NCBI RefSeq assembly: GCF_019090095.1
Contig: NZ_JAGQFP010000001.1
Location: 1,364,001-1,428,000, forward strand
Source: Stutzerimonas stutzeri
GTDB lineage: Bacteria > Pseudomonadota > Gammaproteobacteria > Pseudomonadales > Pseudomonadaceae
DNA: 64,000 nt
Reading direction: 5' to 3'
Shown here: positions 1 to 8,977 of the stretch, piece after piece
Numbering within the stretch: the stretch's first letter is position 1
Layout: every line of letters begins with the position of its first letter
Notes under the pieces: generated by a model
What the model saw: the letters and a program-made list of their open reading frames with translations, nothing else
Told to the model about the DNA's origin: nothing
The model's database searches: none
Translations under genes and position numbers: made by a program

Positions 1-840
1 CTGGCGCGCATCCTGGACCTTTACCAAAACCTGCTGCGCACCGTGCCCTACTCGCCGCACACCACCCTGCCGGACGGCGACGGCGAGACGCTGATCAGCT
101 ACGTCAAAGCGCTCGGCCTGCTTGCCGAACAAAAGGATGCGCTGGGCAACATTCTCTATCTGGACGAGCAAAACGCCGTCCTGATGACCTACTACCGCAA
201 CAACGTGATGCACATCTTCGCGTTGCCGGCGCTGCTGGCGAGCTTCTTCCAGAGCAGCTCGCGGATCAGCCGTGAGCAGATCCTGCGCTTTACCGAGGCC
301 CTGTATCCGTACTTGCGCGCCGAGCTGTTCATTCGCTGGGAACCGGAGGAGCTGGAGGCAGTGATCGATCAGTGGCTGGCCGCCTTCGTCGAACAGGGGC
401 TGCTCAAGCTCGACGGTGAGACCTACGTACGGCCGGCGCCGAGCTCGCGCCAGTTCGTGCTGCTGACATTGCTGGCGCGGGTCATCGTGCAAACGCTGCA
501 ACGCTTCTACATGGCGATTTCGCTGCTGCTCAACAGCGGCCAGAACACGCTCGACGCCGAAGAGCTGGAGACGCTCTGCACGATCATGGCCCAGCGCCTG
601 TCGATCCTGCATGGCCTGAACGCGCCGGAGTTCTTCGACAAGAGCCTGTTCCGGCATTTCATCAAAAGCCTGCAGGACCAGGACGTGCTGCGTCAGGACG
701 ACACCGGCAAGCTCGGCTACCACGACAAGCTGGGCGAACTGGCCGAGGGCGTCGCCAAACGCGTGCTGCCCGCCGAGATTCGTCTATCGATTCGCCAGGT
801 GGCCCTGGAGCGGCACGATGAGGAACAACCAACCGACTAA
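1..840 (+). CDS. plsB: Glycerol-3-phosphate acyltransferase PlsB, C-terminal part (5' end outside window)
   Basis: PlsB transfers an acyl group to sn-glycerol-3-phosphate, the first step of membrane phospholipid synthesis, at the inner membrane. The frame is open from the first base, so only the C-terminal ~279 residues are present. The recognisable stretch is the PlsB C-terminal domain: TYYRNN followed by a hydrophobic [10 protein letters not shown] segment, [12 protein letters not shown], and [18 protein letters not shown] near the end, all closely resembling the E. coli enzyme. The acyltransferase HX4D motif lies upstream of the window. A 7-bp hairpin follows the stop. The family assignment is secure. 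Confidence 0.93.
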   Translation: MARILDLYQNLLRTVPYSPHTTLPDGDGETLISYVKALGLLAEQKDALGNILYLDEQNAVLMTYYRNNVMHIFALPALLASFFQSSSRISREQILRFTEALYPYLRAELFIRWEPEELEAVIDQWLAAFVEQGLLKLDGETYVRPAPSSRQFVLLTLLARVIVQTLQRFYMAISLLLNSGQNTLDAEELETLCTIMAQRLSILHGLNAPEFFDKSLFRHFIKSLQDQDVLRQDDTGKLGYHDKLGELAEGVAKRVLPAEIRLSIRQVALERHDEEQPTD

Positions 841-849
841 TTTCAGTCG

Positions 850-873
850 CGGACGCTCAAGCATGGGCGTCCG
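850..873 (+). terminator. Hairpin downstream of plsB, possible terminator
   Basis: A 7-bp perfect stem (CGGACGC / GCGTCCG) with a 10-nt loop lies just past the plsB stop. No U-run follows it, so it is not a classical intrinsic terminator. The rest of the gap up to the next gene holds no recognised gene. Confidence 0.3.
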
Positions 874-1012
874 GCAGCGAGGCCATCATCGGAAACCACG
901 CTAACGGCCCTCGAGCTTAATGCCGAAACGTTCGTTCGCCGCCTAGCACGGCGCCCATAATCAGCAGGCAACCCGAGAAAAACGTTTCGGACTTCTACCG
1001 AAAGGGGCCTGT

Positions 1013-2650
1013 ATGGCACGCACCCGTGTGATCGCCTTGTCTCTGGTCGTGGGCTTGGGCGGTTGCGCAACGCCCAGCCTGACCAACCTCACGCCCTCCT
1101 CCGTTACCCGCTCGCCAGTGCCGCTCTACCCGTTACGGGCGCAGGTCGATGCTCGTGGCAACCGCATCGCGCACGTCAATGCGGTCATCCATGGCACGCC
1201 CTGGGCGATGATGCCGTTGCCGAGTGATCAGCACGCCGTGGGCTACTTTGCCGATACCTGCGAAACCAACATCCCCTATCACTTCAGTGTCGGTTATCAG
1301 CGCCGCAACTGGCTCGGCTCCGGCTATTCGAGCACCGTCCATGAAAAGCGCTTTCCGGAAGCCTCCGGCTACCTCATGAGCGTCACTGGCGACCCGCTGC
1401 CGGGCGATTGTGCGGCGTCCATCGGCTTGACCTTACGTGTGGACAGTACCGCCGACGAGGTGGATGCCGAGCCGGGCGATGGCAACTGCCGCTCCATCTC
1501 CAATCGCTGCACGCTCAGGGCCGCCGTGATGGAGAGCAACGCGTACCAGGGGCACGACCTGATCGAGGTGCCGTCAGGGCGGTACGTGCTGGCATTGACC
1601 GGCCCGGAGGCCGCGGACGTGCCGAACGATGCGATTGGCGACCTGGACATCACCGATGGGCTGACGCTGATGGGCTTGGGGCACGCGGCGAAGAACGACG
1701 ATTTGCAGGTCATCGTCGACGGCGGCGCCATCGACCGGATTTTCGATATCTACGCCGCCGCGCCACGGGCGGTGATGCTCAGCTATCTGCGCCTGGAAAA
1801 CGGCCGGCCCATGGGCAGCGGCGGCGGCGCGATCTGGAATCGAGGCAATCTGCGCATGGACCGGATGCTGCTGCGCGGCAACACCATCGATCATGAGCTG
1901 GAAACCTCCTGCGCGGCCTTTCCCAGCCGACGCCTGTGCAACCGTGGCGCGGGCCTGTTCAACGAGGGCCAAGCGCTGGTCGCCCGCACGACCATCGAAC
2001 AGAATTCGACCGGTTACGAATCCGGACACGCGGGCGGCCTCTCCAACATGGGCCCGACGGCACAGCTGTATCTACGCGACAGCCTGATCACCGGCAACGA
2101 CGCGCGCTTCTGGGGTGGGCTACTGAACTATCAGGGCACCGTCGACATCCTGAACAGCACCTTCGTCGACAATCGCAGCACCACCGGTGGCGTGCGCGCC
2201 GCGGAAATCGGCAACGTCGACGGCAAGGTATCGGTCCGCAACGCCACCTTCAGCAATCATTCGCAGTTGTTGAGCCATAGCGGTAGCGGCGAGTTCCGCC
2301 TGGCCAACAGCCTGGTCGAAATACGCGCCTTCAACGATATGCCGTTCTGCAGTGGCACCTTGATCAGTGGCAGCTTCAACGCCATCGGCGGCTCCGGAGG
2401 GGGACTGTACGATTTCCTGGGTGGCTGCGGCTTCAGCCCCACCACGGCGGACGAAGCCGGGGTGCGCCTGTATCTCGGCGCCCTGCAGGATAACGGCGGC
2501 CCGACGCGCACCGTCGCACTGCGCGAGCCGCTCGAAGACAGCCCCTACTTCGACCCCATCGACATGGGCGGCGTGCTCTGCCCGGACACCGATCAGCGAG
2601 GCCACCCGCGTGACGATCGGCAGTGCGACCCCGGCGCGTTCGAGTTCTGA
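1013..2650 (+). CDS. CSLREA-domain lipoprotein with predicted right-handed beta-helix
   Basis: Predicted exported protein of 545 residues. The N-terminus (MARTRVIALSLVVGLGGC) is a lipoprotein signal with lipobox LGGC, so it should be lipid-anchored. Residues ~140-185 resemble the CSLREA domain found before polymorphic-outer-membrane-type repeats: LRVDSTADE, then a C...C pair, then CTLRAAVMESNA. The rest has the N-G-G and S-x-I-x-x-N rhythm of a right-handed parallel beta-helix (GGGAIWNRGN, GGLSNMG, GGLLNYQGTVDILNS), with a C-terminal GALQDNGGPTRTVAL block typical of choice-of-anchor Q proteins. The start is preceded by GAAAGGGG. Target and function are unknown; cell-surface adhesion or polysaccharide binding is inference. 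It is transcribed alone. Confidence 0.8.
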   Translation: MARTRVIALSLVVGLGGCATPSLTNLTPSSVTRSPVPLYPLRAQVDARGNRIAHVNAVIHGTPWAMMPLPSDQHAVGYFADTCETNIPYHFSVGYQRRNWLGSGYSSTVHEKRFPEASGYLMSVTGDPLPGDCAASIGLTLRVDSTADEVDAEPGDGNCRSISNRCTLRAAVMESNAYQGHDLIEVPSGRYVLALTGPEAADVPNDAIGDLDITDGLTLMGLGHAAKNDDLQVIVDGGAIDRIFDIYAAAPRAVMLSYLRLENGRPMGSGGGAIWNRGNLRMDRMLLRGNTIDHELETSCAAFPSRRLCNRGAGLFNEGQALVARTTIEQNSTGYESGHAGGLSNMGPTAQLYLRDSLITGNDARFWGGLLNYQGTVDILNSTFVDNRSTTGGVRAAEIGNVDGKVSVRNATFSNHSQLLSHSGSGEFRLANSLVEIRAFNDMPFCSGTLISGSFNAIGGSGGGLYDFLGGCGFSPTTADEAGVRLYLGALQDNGGPTRTVALREPLEDSPYFDPIDMGGVLCPDTDQRGHPRDDRQCDPGAFEF

Positions 2651-2706
2651 GCCGCCTGGCAGGTCGTCCAAGGGTCGAGCCCCAGGCGCTGGCAGCTCTG
2701 GCGCAG

Positions 2707-3144
2707 TCAGGTACCCAGCACGTTCAGCTTGGCGCGGATGAAGTCCGAGTGCGGCACATACAGCAGATCGGCAATCCGGCGGATCAGGTGGTCTTCATAT
2801 CGGTGGATATCGCCATCGGCCGCGGCGACGCGCCATAGCGCCTCGATCAGAGCGAATTTTTCGTCCACCGAGTACTGCGCGTTGATCAGCGTGGTGAACT
2901 CGTACAGCGAGGTGGATCGTTCGGCGGATGCTTGCCCGGCATCGATCAGCGATGCAAGTTCGCCGTCTTGCAGCCCTGAGCCCTGGCGGATGGCTTCGAT
3001 GATGGCTTTCTGTTCATCTGCATCGCTTTCGTAATCGGCACGTCCGACTTCGATCAGCAGCGCCGCCGCGGCCACCTCTACGCTGTGTGGCGTGGCCTGA
3101 TCGTCCTCGTTGCGATCGAACAGCGCCTTGAGTGCCTTGAGCAT
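2707..3144 (-). CDS. TerB-family (tellurite-resistance-like) protein
   Basis: Protein of 145 residues, all-helical in appearance, with the TerB core: AAALLIEVGRADYESDADEQ, then VDEKFALIEALWRVAAADGDIHRYEDHLIRRIADLLYV in two halves. The acidic residues in the second repeat match the metal-binding helices known in TerB/DUF533-like proteins. The start at 3144 was chosen because GAGGA sits nine bases upstream; an ATG six codons earlier lacks such a site. No ter operon lies nearby, so a role in tellurite resistance itself is doubtful; many Pseudomonas carry this stand-alone homologue of unknown role. Confidence 0.8.
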   Translation of the reverse strand: MLKALKALFDRNEDDQATPHSVEVAAAALLIEVGRADYESDADEQKAIIEAIRQGSGLQDGELASLIDAGQASAERSTSLYEFTTLINAQYSVDEKFALIEALWRVAAADGDIHRYEDHLIRRIADLLYVPHSDFIRAKLNVLGT

Positions 3145-3417
3145 GGTTTCGTTCCTCTGCACGGGTGGGTATTGCGAGCGGGTTCGCCGCCAAGCCCAAT
3201 CGTAACGCCGTTCGGTTGGCGGGGCAGTGCATGTTGGCGGCCTAATGCGCGCCCGGATAGGTTCGGATGGAGCCGACGTTCGCGTGCATCGCCGGCTATC
3301 AGGTATCGCAGGCTTGCATCAACGAAACGCTCGGGACAAGCTGCTGCCATCGTTTGGCGCGCCGTGTCTGGCTCTTCAATCTGCGCCTGCCCTCCGTATC
3401 ACCTTAGAGGAATTACC

Positions 3418-4104
3418 ATGCTACGCACCTCCGTTTTGCTCACCGGTCTGATGCTCTGTGCCAGCGCCTGGGCGCTTTCGCTGTCCGATCTTAGCCAGGG
3501 CGATGCCAGCAAGGCGCTGAAAGACGCGTTGAACCAGGGGACGAAAGTCGCCGTGCAGCAGCTGGGCCGGCCCGGAGGGTTCAGCAACGATCCGGATGTG
3601 CGCATCGAACTGCCGGGCAATATCGGCAAAGCCTCGCGCATGTTGAAGATGATGGGGATGGGCGCCCAGGTCGAGGAACTGGAAAACGGCATGAACAAGG
3701 CTGCCGAAGCCGCTGTACCCCAGGCTCAGGCATTGCTGCTGGACGCGGTGAAGAAGATGACCGTGGCCGACGCCAAGGCGATCCTGGCCGGGGGCAACGA
3801 CTCGGCGACGCAGTACCTGAACAAGACCAGCCGCGAACAGATCCGCGCCAAGTTCCTGCCGATCATCAAGCAGGCCACCGACAAGGTCGGCGTGGCGCAG
3901 CAATACAATGCGCTGGCGGCCAAGGCCTCCGGCCTGGGTGCAGTCGATCCGCGATACGGCACGGTCGAGGGTTACGTGGCCGAGCAAGCGCTCGATGGGC
4001 TGTTCACGGTCATCGCCGAACAGGAAGCCAGCATCCGTCAGAACCCGGCACAAGCCGCCACCAGCATGGCGAAGAAAGTCTTTGGCGCACTGATGGGCGA
4101 TTGA
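3418..4104 (+). CDS. DUF4197 family exported protein
   Basis: Protein of 228 residues. Signal peptide MLRTSVLLTGLMLCASAWAL with a likely cleavage after AWA. The mature part carries the DUF4197 hallmarks: DASKALKDALNQGTKVAVQ, RIELPGNI, and a long C-terminal VAEQALDGLFTVIAEQE helix ending in a conserved VFG. The start codon follows TTAGAGGAATTACC, an excellent ribosome site; an upstream extension of the frame into 3085 is unsupported. Function unknown for the family; it is predicted periplasmic. The next gene follows after 29 bases in the same direction. Confidence 0.85.
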   Translation: MLRTSVLLTGLMLCASAWALSLSDLSQGDASKALKDALNQGTKVAVQQLGRPGGFSNDPDVRIELPGNIGKASRMLKMMGMGAQVEELENGMNKAAEAAVPQAQALLLDAVKKMTVADAKAILAGGNDSATQYLNKTSREQIRAKFLPIIKQATDKVGVAQQYNALAAKASGLGAVDPRYGTVEGYVAEQALDGLFTVIAEQEASIRQNPAQAATSMAKKVFGALMGD

Positions 4105-4133
4105 ACGGCGTACTGGTTCGGGGCTGAACGACG

Positions 4134-4751
4134 ATGTACCACGGGGAGAAATTCAACGCCTGGACGCACCTGTCCGGCGGCGTGCTGGCGCTGATCGGAA
4201 CAGTCTGGCTGCTGGTGCTGGCCGCCATGGGCGGCGACGTCGCCAAGATCGTCAGCGTGGCCATCTACGGGTTCACGCTGGTGCTCTTATACAGCGCCTC
4301 GACGCTCTACCACAGCGTCCGAGGCCGAGCGAAGGCGGTCATGCAAAAGCTCGATCATCTGTCGATCTACCTGCTGATCGCCGGCAGCTATACGCCCTTC
4401 TGCCTGGTGACCCTACGTGGCGCCTGGGGGTGGTGGCTGTTCGGCATCGTCTGGACGCTGGCAGTGATCGGCATGCTGCAGGAGATCAAGCCGCGCTCGG
4501 AGGCGCGCGTGCTCTCGATCGTGATTTACGCCGTGATGGGCTGGATCGTGCTGGTGGCCGTCAAGCCATTGCTCGCGGCGCTCGGCACCGCCGGCTTCAG
4601 CTGGCTGGTCGCAGGTGGCGTCGCCTACACCGCGGGAATCATCTTTTACGCCTACGATCAGCGCTTTCGCCACTGGCACGGTATCTGGCACCTGTTCGTC
4701 ATTGTCGGCAGCCTGCTGCATTTCGTGGCGATTCTGCGCTACGTGGTCTGA
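4134..4751 (+). CDS. Hemolysin III / TrhA-family membrane protein
   Basis: Protein of 205 residues with seven predicted membrane spans, as in the hemolysin III (YqfA/TrhA) branch of the PAQR superfamily. Conserved sites are visible: the N-terminal H in AWTHLSGG, S and H in YSASTLYHSV, D and H in LDHLSIYLLIAGSYTP, and the C-terminal H...H cluster in FRHWHGIWHLF and LLHFVAI. These His/Asp/Ser residues form the metal site in PAQR proteins. Despite the name, haemolysis is not established for most members; a role in membrane lipid or fluidity homeostasis has been proposed. Start ATG at 4134 gives the family's usual length. Confidence 0.88.
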   Translation: MYHGEKFNAWTHLSGGVLALIGTVWLLVLAAMGGDVAKIVSVAIYGFTLVLLYSASTLYHSVRGRAKAVMQKLDHLSIYLLIAGSYTPFCLVTLRGAWGWWLFGIVWTLAVIGMLQEIKPRSEARVLSIVIYAVMGWIVLVAVKPLLAALGTAGFSWLVAGGVAYTAGIIFYAYDQRFRHWHGIWHLFVIVGSLLHFVAILRYVV

Positions 4752-4781
4752 CGCCCGGGCGTCCGGTCCTAGCCAGTCTGC

Positions 4782-5237
4782 TCAGAGCTCGTGCATACGA
4801 TTGACCTGCTGCGCCAGGCGCATGGTTTCGTGCTCTTCCAGCTGCAGCATTTCAGCGAGCAATTCGCCGGCCCGGTCCAGGCCGGGGCGGTTTTCCAGCG
4901 AGCGGTACAGGTCGATGATCCGGTTGTGAATGGCGAAAATCTCGCGCGATAGCTCATCGACACTCATCTGCGCGTAGGCTTCGCTGTCGAGGTCCAGCAC
5001 CAGCATGTCGCCCGGCACGGCATCGTGCAGTCGAGCGTGCAGCGCACGAGAATCGGCGTGCTCCGTGATGCGCTCGATGGTGCTGGCCAGCGCCTGCTCG
5101 TGCTGCGCCAGATAGACCAGCAACATCGTGGCCAGCGAGTCACCGCGCTGTTCAGCGGCTTCGCTCATGCACTCCGACAGCCGCGTATGGGCCTGGCGGG
5201 TCCGTTCGACAAGGTCTTCGCATCGTTCGATGTTCAT
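4782..5237 (-). CDS. Conserved hypothetical four-helix-type protein
   Basis: Protein of 151 residues that is not confidently recognised. It is acidic and predicted almost wholly helical, with a spacing of Glu/His (YLAQHEQALASTIERI, LLAEMLQLEEHETMRLAQQ) reminiscent of ferritin-like or hemerythrin-like bundles, but no complete metal motif was identified. The start at 5237 is backed by AGGAGAAATGA. It is a single gene flanked by convergent and tandem neighbours. A soluble stress-related protein is a guess only. Confidence 0.6.
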   Translation of the reverse strand: MNIERCEDLVERTRQAHTRLSECMSEAAEQRGDSLATMLLVYLAQHEQALASTIERITEHADSRALHARLHDAVPGDMLVLDLDSEAYAQMSVDELSREIFAIHNRIIDLYRSLENRPGLDRAGELLAEMLQLEEHETMRLAQQVNRMHEL

Positions 5238-5383
5238 TCATTTCTCCTGGGCCGCGCTGAAGGGAGTCCCGCGGCATTGGCGGACACGCTGGCGAGCATG
5301 GCGGCCAACCGATGCAAGCATGCTCGGGCGCGGCTGACCAGTGCTGGGTGTCGGCCAAGGGCGATCAATCGGCCGGACGGCGA

Positions 5384-6745
5384 TCAGGCACGGCGGAACA
5401 CGATGTCAAACGCCGTCCAGCCGTCGCGACTGCTGCAGCGGATCTCGCCCTGGTGTGCCTCGACGATGGACCGGGTAATCGCCAGCCCCAGCCCGGCGTT
5501 GCTCGGATGGCCCTCGCGCCGTGCCGGGTCGACGCGGTAGAAGCGGTCGAACAACCGAGGCAGATGTTCCTCGGCGATGGTCGTGCCGGGATTGCCGATG
5601 CTGAGCGTCACCCCGTCACGGCCGGACGCGATCGTCAGATGAATGACCCCGCCGTCCGGGGTATAGCGCAGCGCATTGGACAGCAGATTCGACAAGGCAC
5701 GGCGCAGCATCAACGGGTCGCCCTTTATCTGCCCCTGGCCGGACAGCTCGAAGCGGATGCCGCGCTCGTCAGCCGTCAACTGATAGAAATCCAGCAGCTG
5801 GTGGCACAGCTCGTTCAGCACGATCGGTTGCGCGTCTGGAATGAGCAGGCCGTTATCCGCCTTGGCCAGAAACAGCATGTCGTCGATCATGCGTGCCATG
5901 TGCCGCAGCTCTTCCAGATTGGAATAGAGGTTTTCCTGATAGTCCTCGCTGCTACGCGCACGGGTCAGTACCACTTCGGTGTGCGTCATCAGGTTGGACA
6001 GCGGCGTGCGAAGCTCATGGGCGATGTCCGCGGAGAAGTTGGACAGGCGCACAAAGGCATCTTCCAGCCGCGCCAGCATGGCGTTGAATGCCAACACCAA
6101 TTGCCGCAGCTCAGCCGGTGTCGACTCGGTGGGGATTCGTTCGGTCAGCGACTTGGCGGACACCGAGGCCGCTACCTGCGTCACCTCGCGCAACGGGCGC
6201 AGGCCACTGCGGGCCAGTACCCAGCCGAGCACGCCGCTGATCAGCGCACAGAGCACCAATGCGCCCCAGAGCCAGCCGGTCAGTGTACGAAAGAACACCT
6301 TGTGGGCGGTCACGTCGAGCGCAAGGACGATCCTCAGCCGTTGCCCGCCGACGTCCACCTCACCGGTCTTGCGCTGCCAGACGCGGCCTTCGCGCTGAAG
6401 CTCGCCATCCACCATCGATAGCGGCAGGCTGCTTGCCAGCTGCGTCCCGCCCGTGTCGGCGAACAACAGGCGCCCCTCTGCATCGAATATCAGCGCGGTC
6501 AGCTCACTGTGGCCACCCAGCAAGGCTTGCAGCTGCGGGCGCATGGCGTCGAAGCCGGACAGGCCGTCGAGCCCGCTGAGCAGGTGTCGGCTGGCCTGCA
6601 GCTTTTCCTCCAGGGCATGACGGTCAAGCTGATCGAAGTGATGCTGGCTCAGCTGCTTGAAGAAGAAGCCCGCCGCGCCGAGCACACCGGTGACCGCCAG
6701 CATGAACATCAGACTGAGCCTGGCCGTGAGCGACAAGCGCGTCAT
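5384..6745 (-). CDS. copS: Heavy-metal sensor histidine kinase, CopS/CusS type
   Basis: Inner-membrane sensor kinase of 453 residues. Two membrane spans (about 8-29 and 157-177) enclose a ~125-residue periplasmic sensor region; then come a HAMP segment, the HisKA box [15 protein letters not shown] with phospho-acceptor H243, and a HATPase domain ending in DRFYRVDP and [16 protein letters not shown]. This matches the CusS/CopS family that senses periplasmic Cu(I)/Ag(I). Its ATG overlaps the stop of the regulator gene by four bases (ATGA), so the two are translationally coupled. Copper specificity is inferred from the adjacent copA/copB genes. Confidence 0.9.
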   Translation of the reverse strand: MTRLSLTARLSLMFMLAVTGVLGAAGFFFKQLSQHHFDQLDRHALEEKLQASRHLLSGLDGLSGFDAMRPQLQALLGGHSELTALIFDAEGRLLFADTGGTQLASSLPLSMVDGELQREGRVWQRKTGEVDVGGQRLRIVLALDVTAHKVFFRTLTGWLWGALVLCALISGVLGWVLARSGLRPLREVTQVAASVSAKSLTERIPTESTPAELRQLVLAFNAMLARLEDAFVRLSNFSADIAHELRTPLSNLMTHTEVVLTRARSSEDYQENLYSNLEELRHMARMIDDMLFLAKADNGLLIPDAQPIVLNELCHQLLDFYQLTADERGIRFELSGQGQIKGDPLMLRRALSNLLSNALRYTPDGGVIHLTIASGRDGVTLSIGNPGTTIAEEHLPRLFDRFYRVDPARREGHPSNAGLGLAITRSIVEAHQGEIRCSSRDGWTAFDIVFRRA

Positions 6746-7425
6746 GGCGCGTCCGGCTCGTCCAGCATGTAGCCCATGCCGCGCGCGGTGTGGATCAGCT
6801 TGGTCTCGAAGCCATCATCGATCTTGGCGCGAAGCCTTCGTATCGCGACCTCGATGACATTGGTGTCGCTGTCGAAATTCATGTCCCAGACCTGTGAGGC
6901 GATTAGCGACTTGGGCAGCACTTCGCCACGCCGCCGCAGCAGCAGTTCCAGCAGGGCAAACTCCTTGGCAGTCAGGTCGATGCGCTGGCCGGCGCGCACG
7001 GCGCGACGCTTGAGCAGGTCGACCTCCAGATCGGCGATTTTCAGCTGTGTCTGCAAGGCTGCCGCGCTGCCTCGGCGCAGCAGTGTGCGCACCCGCGCCA
7101 GCAATTCGGAAAAGGCGAACGGCTTGACCAGGTAGTCGTCAGCACCCAGTTCCAGGCCCTTGACCCGGTCCTCGACACGATCGCGCGCGGTGAGGAACAG
7201 CACCGGTACGTCCTGCCCGGCCGCGCGTACCATGCGCAGCACTTCCCAACCGTCCAGCCCAGGCATCATCACGTCCAGGATCAGCAGGTCATAGGGCGTG
7301 CTCAAGACATGCTGCAACGCATCGGTGCCGCTGGTGACGCGGTCAACGGAAAACCCCGCCTCACTCAGGCCCTGCTGCAGGTAGGTGCCGGTTTTCGGTT
7401 CGTCTTCGGCGACCAGCAGTTTCAT
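6742..7425 (-). CDS. copR: Heavy-metal response regulator, CopR/CusR type
   Basis: OmpR-family regulator of 227 residues: receiver domain with acidic pocket EDE at 7-9 and phospho-acceptor D51 ([14 protein letters not shown]), then a winged-helix DNA-binding domain ([20 protein letters not shown]). The start at 7425 ([10 protein letters not shown]) is preferred over an ATG two codons upstream because GAGGA lies at the right distance only for 7425. It is the partner of the kinase gene and probably controls the divergent copper genes through the two matching 38-bp sites at 7489 and 8872. The first site lies in its own promoter region, consistent with autoregulation. Confidence 0.92.
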   Translation of the reverse strand: MKLLVAEDEPKTGTYLQQGLSEAGFSVDRVTSGTDALQHVLSTPYDLLILDVMMPGLDGWEVLRMVRAAGQDVPVLFLTARDRVEDRVKGLELGADDYLVKPFAFSELLARVRTLLRRGSAAALQTQLKIADLEVDLLKRRAVRAGQRIDLTAKEFALLELLLRRRGEVLPKSLIASQVWDMNFDSDTNVIEVAIRRLRAKIDDGFETKLIHTARGMGYMLDEPDAP

Positions 7426-7488
7426 GTACATCTTCCTCGGCTGACGATACGGCGAGTGTGTCAGTGACGGGCCCGGATGCGCCACGAG

Positions 7489-7526
7489 CTGACAGAAAAG
7501 TAATCTTGCCATCAGCCAAATGTCAG
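7489..7526 (+). promoter_or_regulatory. Putative CopR operator, copy 1 (copR/copZ divergent promoter region)
   Basis: A 38-bp stretch beginning CTGACA, with GTAATCTT in the middle, then CATCAGC, and ending GTCAG. It matches the site upstream of copA at 28 of 38 positions with no gaps; all conserved blocks keep their spacing. It sits between the leftward regulator gene and the rightward metallochaperone gene. TGACA half-sites with a GTAAT core are the type of sequence bound by CusR/CopR regulators; binding here is inferred. Confidence 0.65.
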
Positions 7527-7712
7527 CCGCGGGCGGCTAGCCTTTGGGCAGAACCATCCTGAATGATCAGCGACCGGCGCCTTCGGCCGCGAGAAACCGC
7601 CAGGCAGCCAGTTGTCCTGTTCACCGACCCCGGGTCTTGACCTTGCCACGATGGCAAGGTTGAGGATGCGAGCCAGGCCGAAATGGCTTGGCTCAATGTG
7701 GAGAACGTACGC

Positions 7713-7976
7713 ATGAACATCCTTAAGGTTTCCGGCATGACTTGCGGCAACTGTGTCCGGCACGTCACCGAGGCGCTGAAGCCGCTGCCAGGGGTCGACT
7801 CGGTTGAGGTAGATTTGCCTGCCGGACGAGTCGTGGTCCAGGGCGCAGCCGACGGTCCGGCGCTGATCGCGGCGCTCGACGAGGCCGGTTATCCTGCCGA
7901 AACGCTCACCGATACCAGCCCTTCGACCGCACGCAAGGGCGGCTGCGGCAGCCGCGGTGGCTGCTGCTGCAACTGA
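7713..7976 (+). CDS. copZ: Small heavy-metal-binding protein (HMA domain, CopZ-like)
   Basis: Protein of 87 residues: an HMA/MerP-type ferredoxin-fold domain with the copper ligand loop GMTCGNC (C11, C14) and a C-terminal tail very rich in Cys and Gly (GGCGSRGGCCCN). It should bind Cu(I) in the cytoplasm and hand it to an export system. The tail, absent from standard CopZ, adds four more Cys and could act as a metallothionein-like store. The start ATG is preceded by GGAG at nine bases. It is followed after 22 bases by the DUF411 gene, so the two are probably co-transcribed. Confidence 0.85.
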   Translation: MNILKVSGMTCGNCVRHVTEALKPLPGVDSVEVDLPAGRVVVQGAADGPALIAALDEAGYPAETLTDTSPSTARKGGCGSRGGCCCN

Positions 7977-7998
7977 ACACAGATCCTGGAGAAGCCCC

Positions 7999-8448
7999 AT
8001 GAAGCTCTATCTCACTGCGTTGGCCGGCCTGCTAATGAGCGGTCTGGTGCATGCCGCTGACGTCATCGACGTTCACCGCGACCCCAACTGCGGTTGCTGC
8101 AAGGATTGGGTGAAGTACCTTGAGGCCAACGGATTCGAGGTCCGCGAGCACGTCGAAAGCAACATGTCGGCGGTCAAGCAGCGCCTCGGCGTCGCACCGC
8201 GCCTGGGCTCATGCCATACCGGCGTGATCGATGGCAAGTTCATCGAAGGCCACGTGCCCGTGGCCGCCATCCACGAACTGCAGAAGCGCGACGACCTCGC
8301 CGGTGTCGCCGTACCGGGCATGCCATCCGGCTCGCCGGGCATGGATTATGGCCAGCCGCACCAGCCCTATCAGGTGATCGGGCTGACCACCGAAGGCCGC
8401 GACGAGGTAATGGCCGACTATGTCGGCACCGAGGTGGTTGACAAGTAA
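7999..8448 (+). CDS. DUF411 family exported metal-binding protein
   Basis: Protein of 149 residues with a signal peptide (MKLYLTALAGLLMSGLVHAA) and the DUF411 signature: CGCCKDWV at 31-38, then SCHTGVIDGKFIEGHVP and GLAVPGMP-like segment GVAVPGMPSGSPGM. DUF411 proteins are frequent in copper and other metal-resistance loci, probably periplasmic metal binders or thiol proteins; the exact role is unknown. A GGAG site precedes the ATG. Transcribed with the CopZ-like gene and upstream of copA. Confidence 0.88.
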   Translation: MKLYLTALAGLLMSGLVHAADVIDVHRDPNCGCCKDWVKYLEANGFEVREHVESNMSAVKQRLGVAPRLGSCHTGVIDGKFIEGHVPVAAIHELQKRDDLAGVAVPGMPSGSPGMDYGQPHQPYQVIGLTTEGRDEVMADYVGTEVVDK

Positions 8449-8871
8449 TCGGCGGACGGCGGGCAGGAGGCGGACCTTTACGCGGACGCCTCGGAGCGGG
8501 ATCGTCACGAAATCTGTGCTCACTGCCGCCATCATGTTGCTGGTGTCGGAAGCCGCCAAGCGCAGCGTCAAGCTGGGCGGCTCCCGTGCGCATTGCCGCT
8601 GATAACGCTGCTCACCCTGATGGTTATAGATCGAGCGGCAGCCGACGGAAAAAATCGCCAGCCATGTTTGGCCACCTTCAGGTACGCGTTGCCGACGCGG
8701 CCCATGTTCGTCGCCTTTCCGGTCCTCTTGCCGCGCTTGGGCCTCTGCCAACGCTCATCGGAGCCGCGGTGCCGGCTGGCATCTGCTTCGGCCTGCTGAC
8801 CTTGCTAATGCGGCGTTTCGGCGATGATCGGTTGTAAGCCACGGATGCCGTGTGGCTACAGCGTTGGCGAC
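8449..8871. other. 423-bp stretch without a supported gene
   Basis: No convincing gene is present. A short frame on the + strand (8586-8837) ends in a hydrophobic segment (TLIGAAVPAGICFGLLTLL) followed by basic residues, which could be the remnant of a small membrane protein of the copper locus, but it lacks a ribosome site and a recognisable family. The stretch leads into the second CopR-like site. Confidence 0.4.
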
Positions 8872-8909
8872 CTGACAAAAGCGTAATCTTCACATCAGCT
8901 TGTCGTCAG
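8872..8909 (+). promoter_or_regulatory. Putative CopR operator, copy 2 (copA promoter)
   Basis: Second copy of the 38-bp site: CTGACA, GTAATCTT, CATCAGC and GTCAG occur in the same order and with the same spacing as at 7489. It ends 68 bases before the copA start, the expected place for an activator site of the copA-copB unit. Confidence 0.7.
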
Positions 8910-8977
8910 ATCCGCCGCGTTATGGTTGTCTTATCGCGGCGCGCAACACGGCGCATAGCTCGATCGACAGGACCCGT

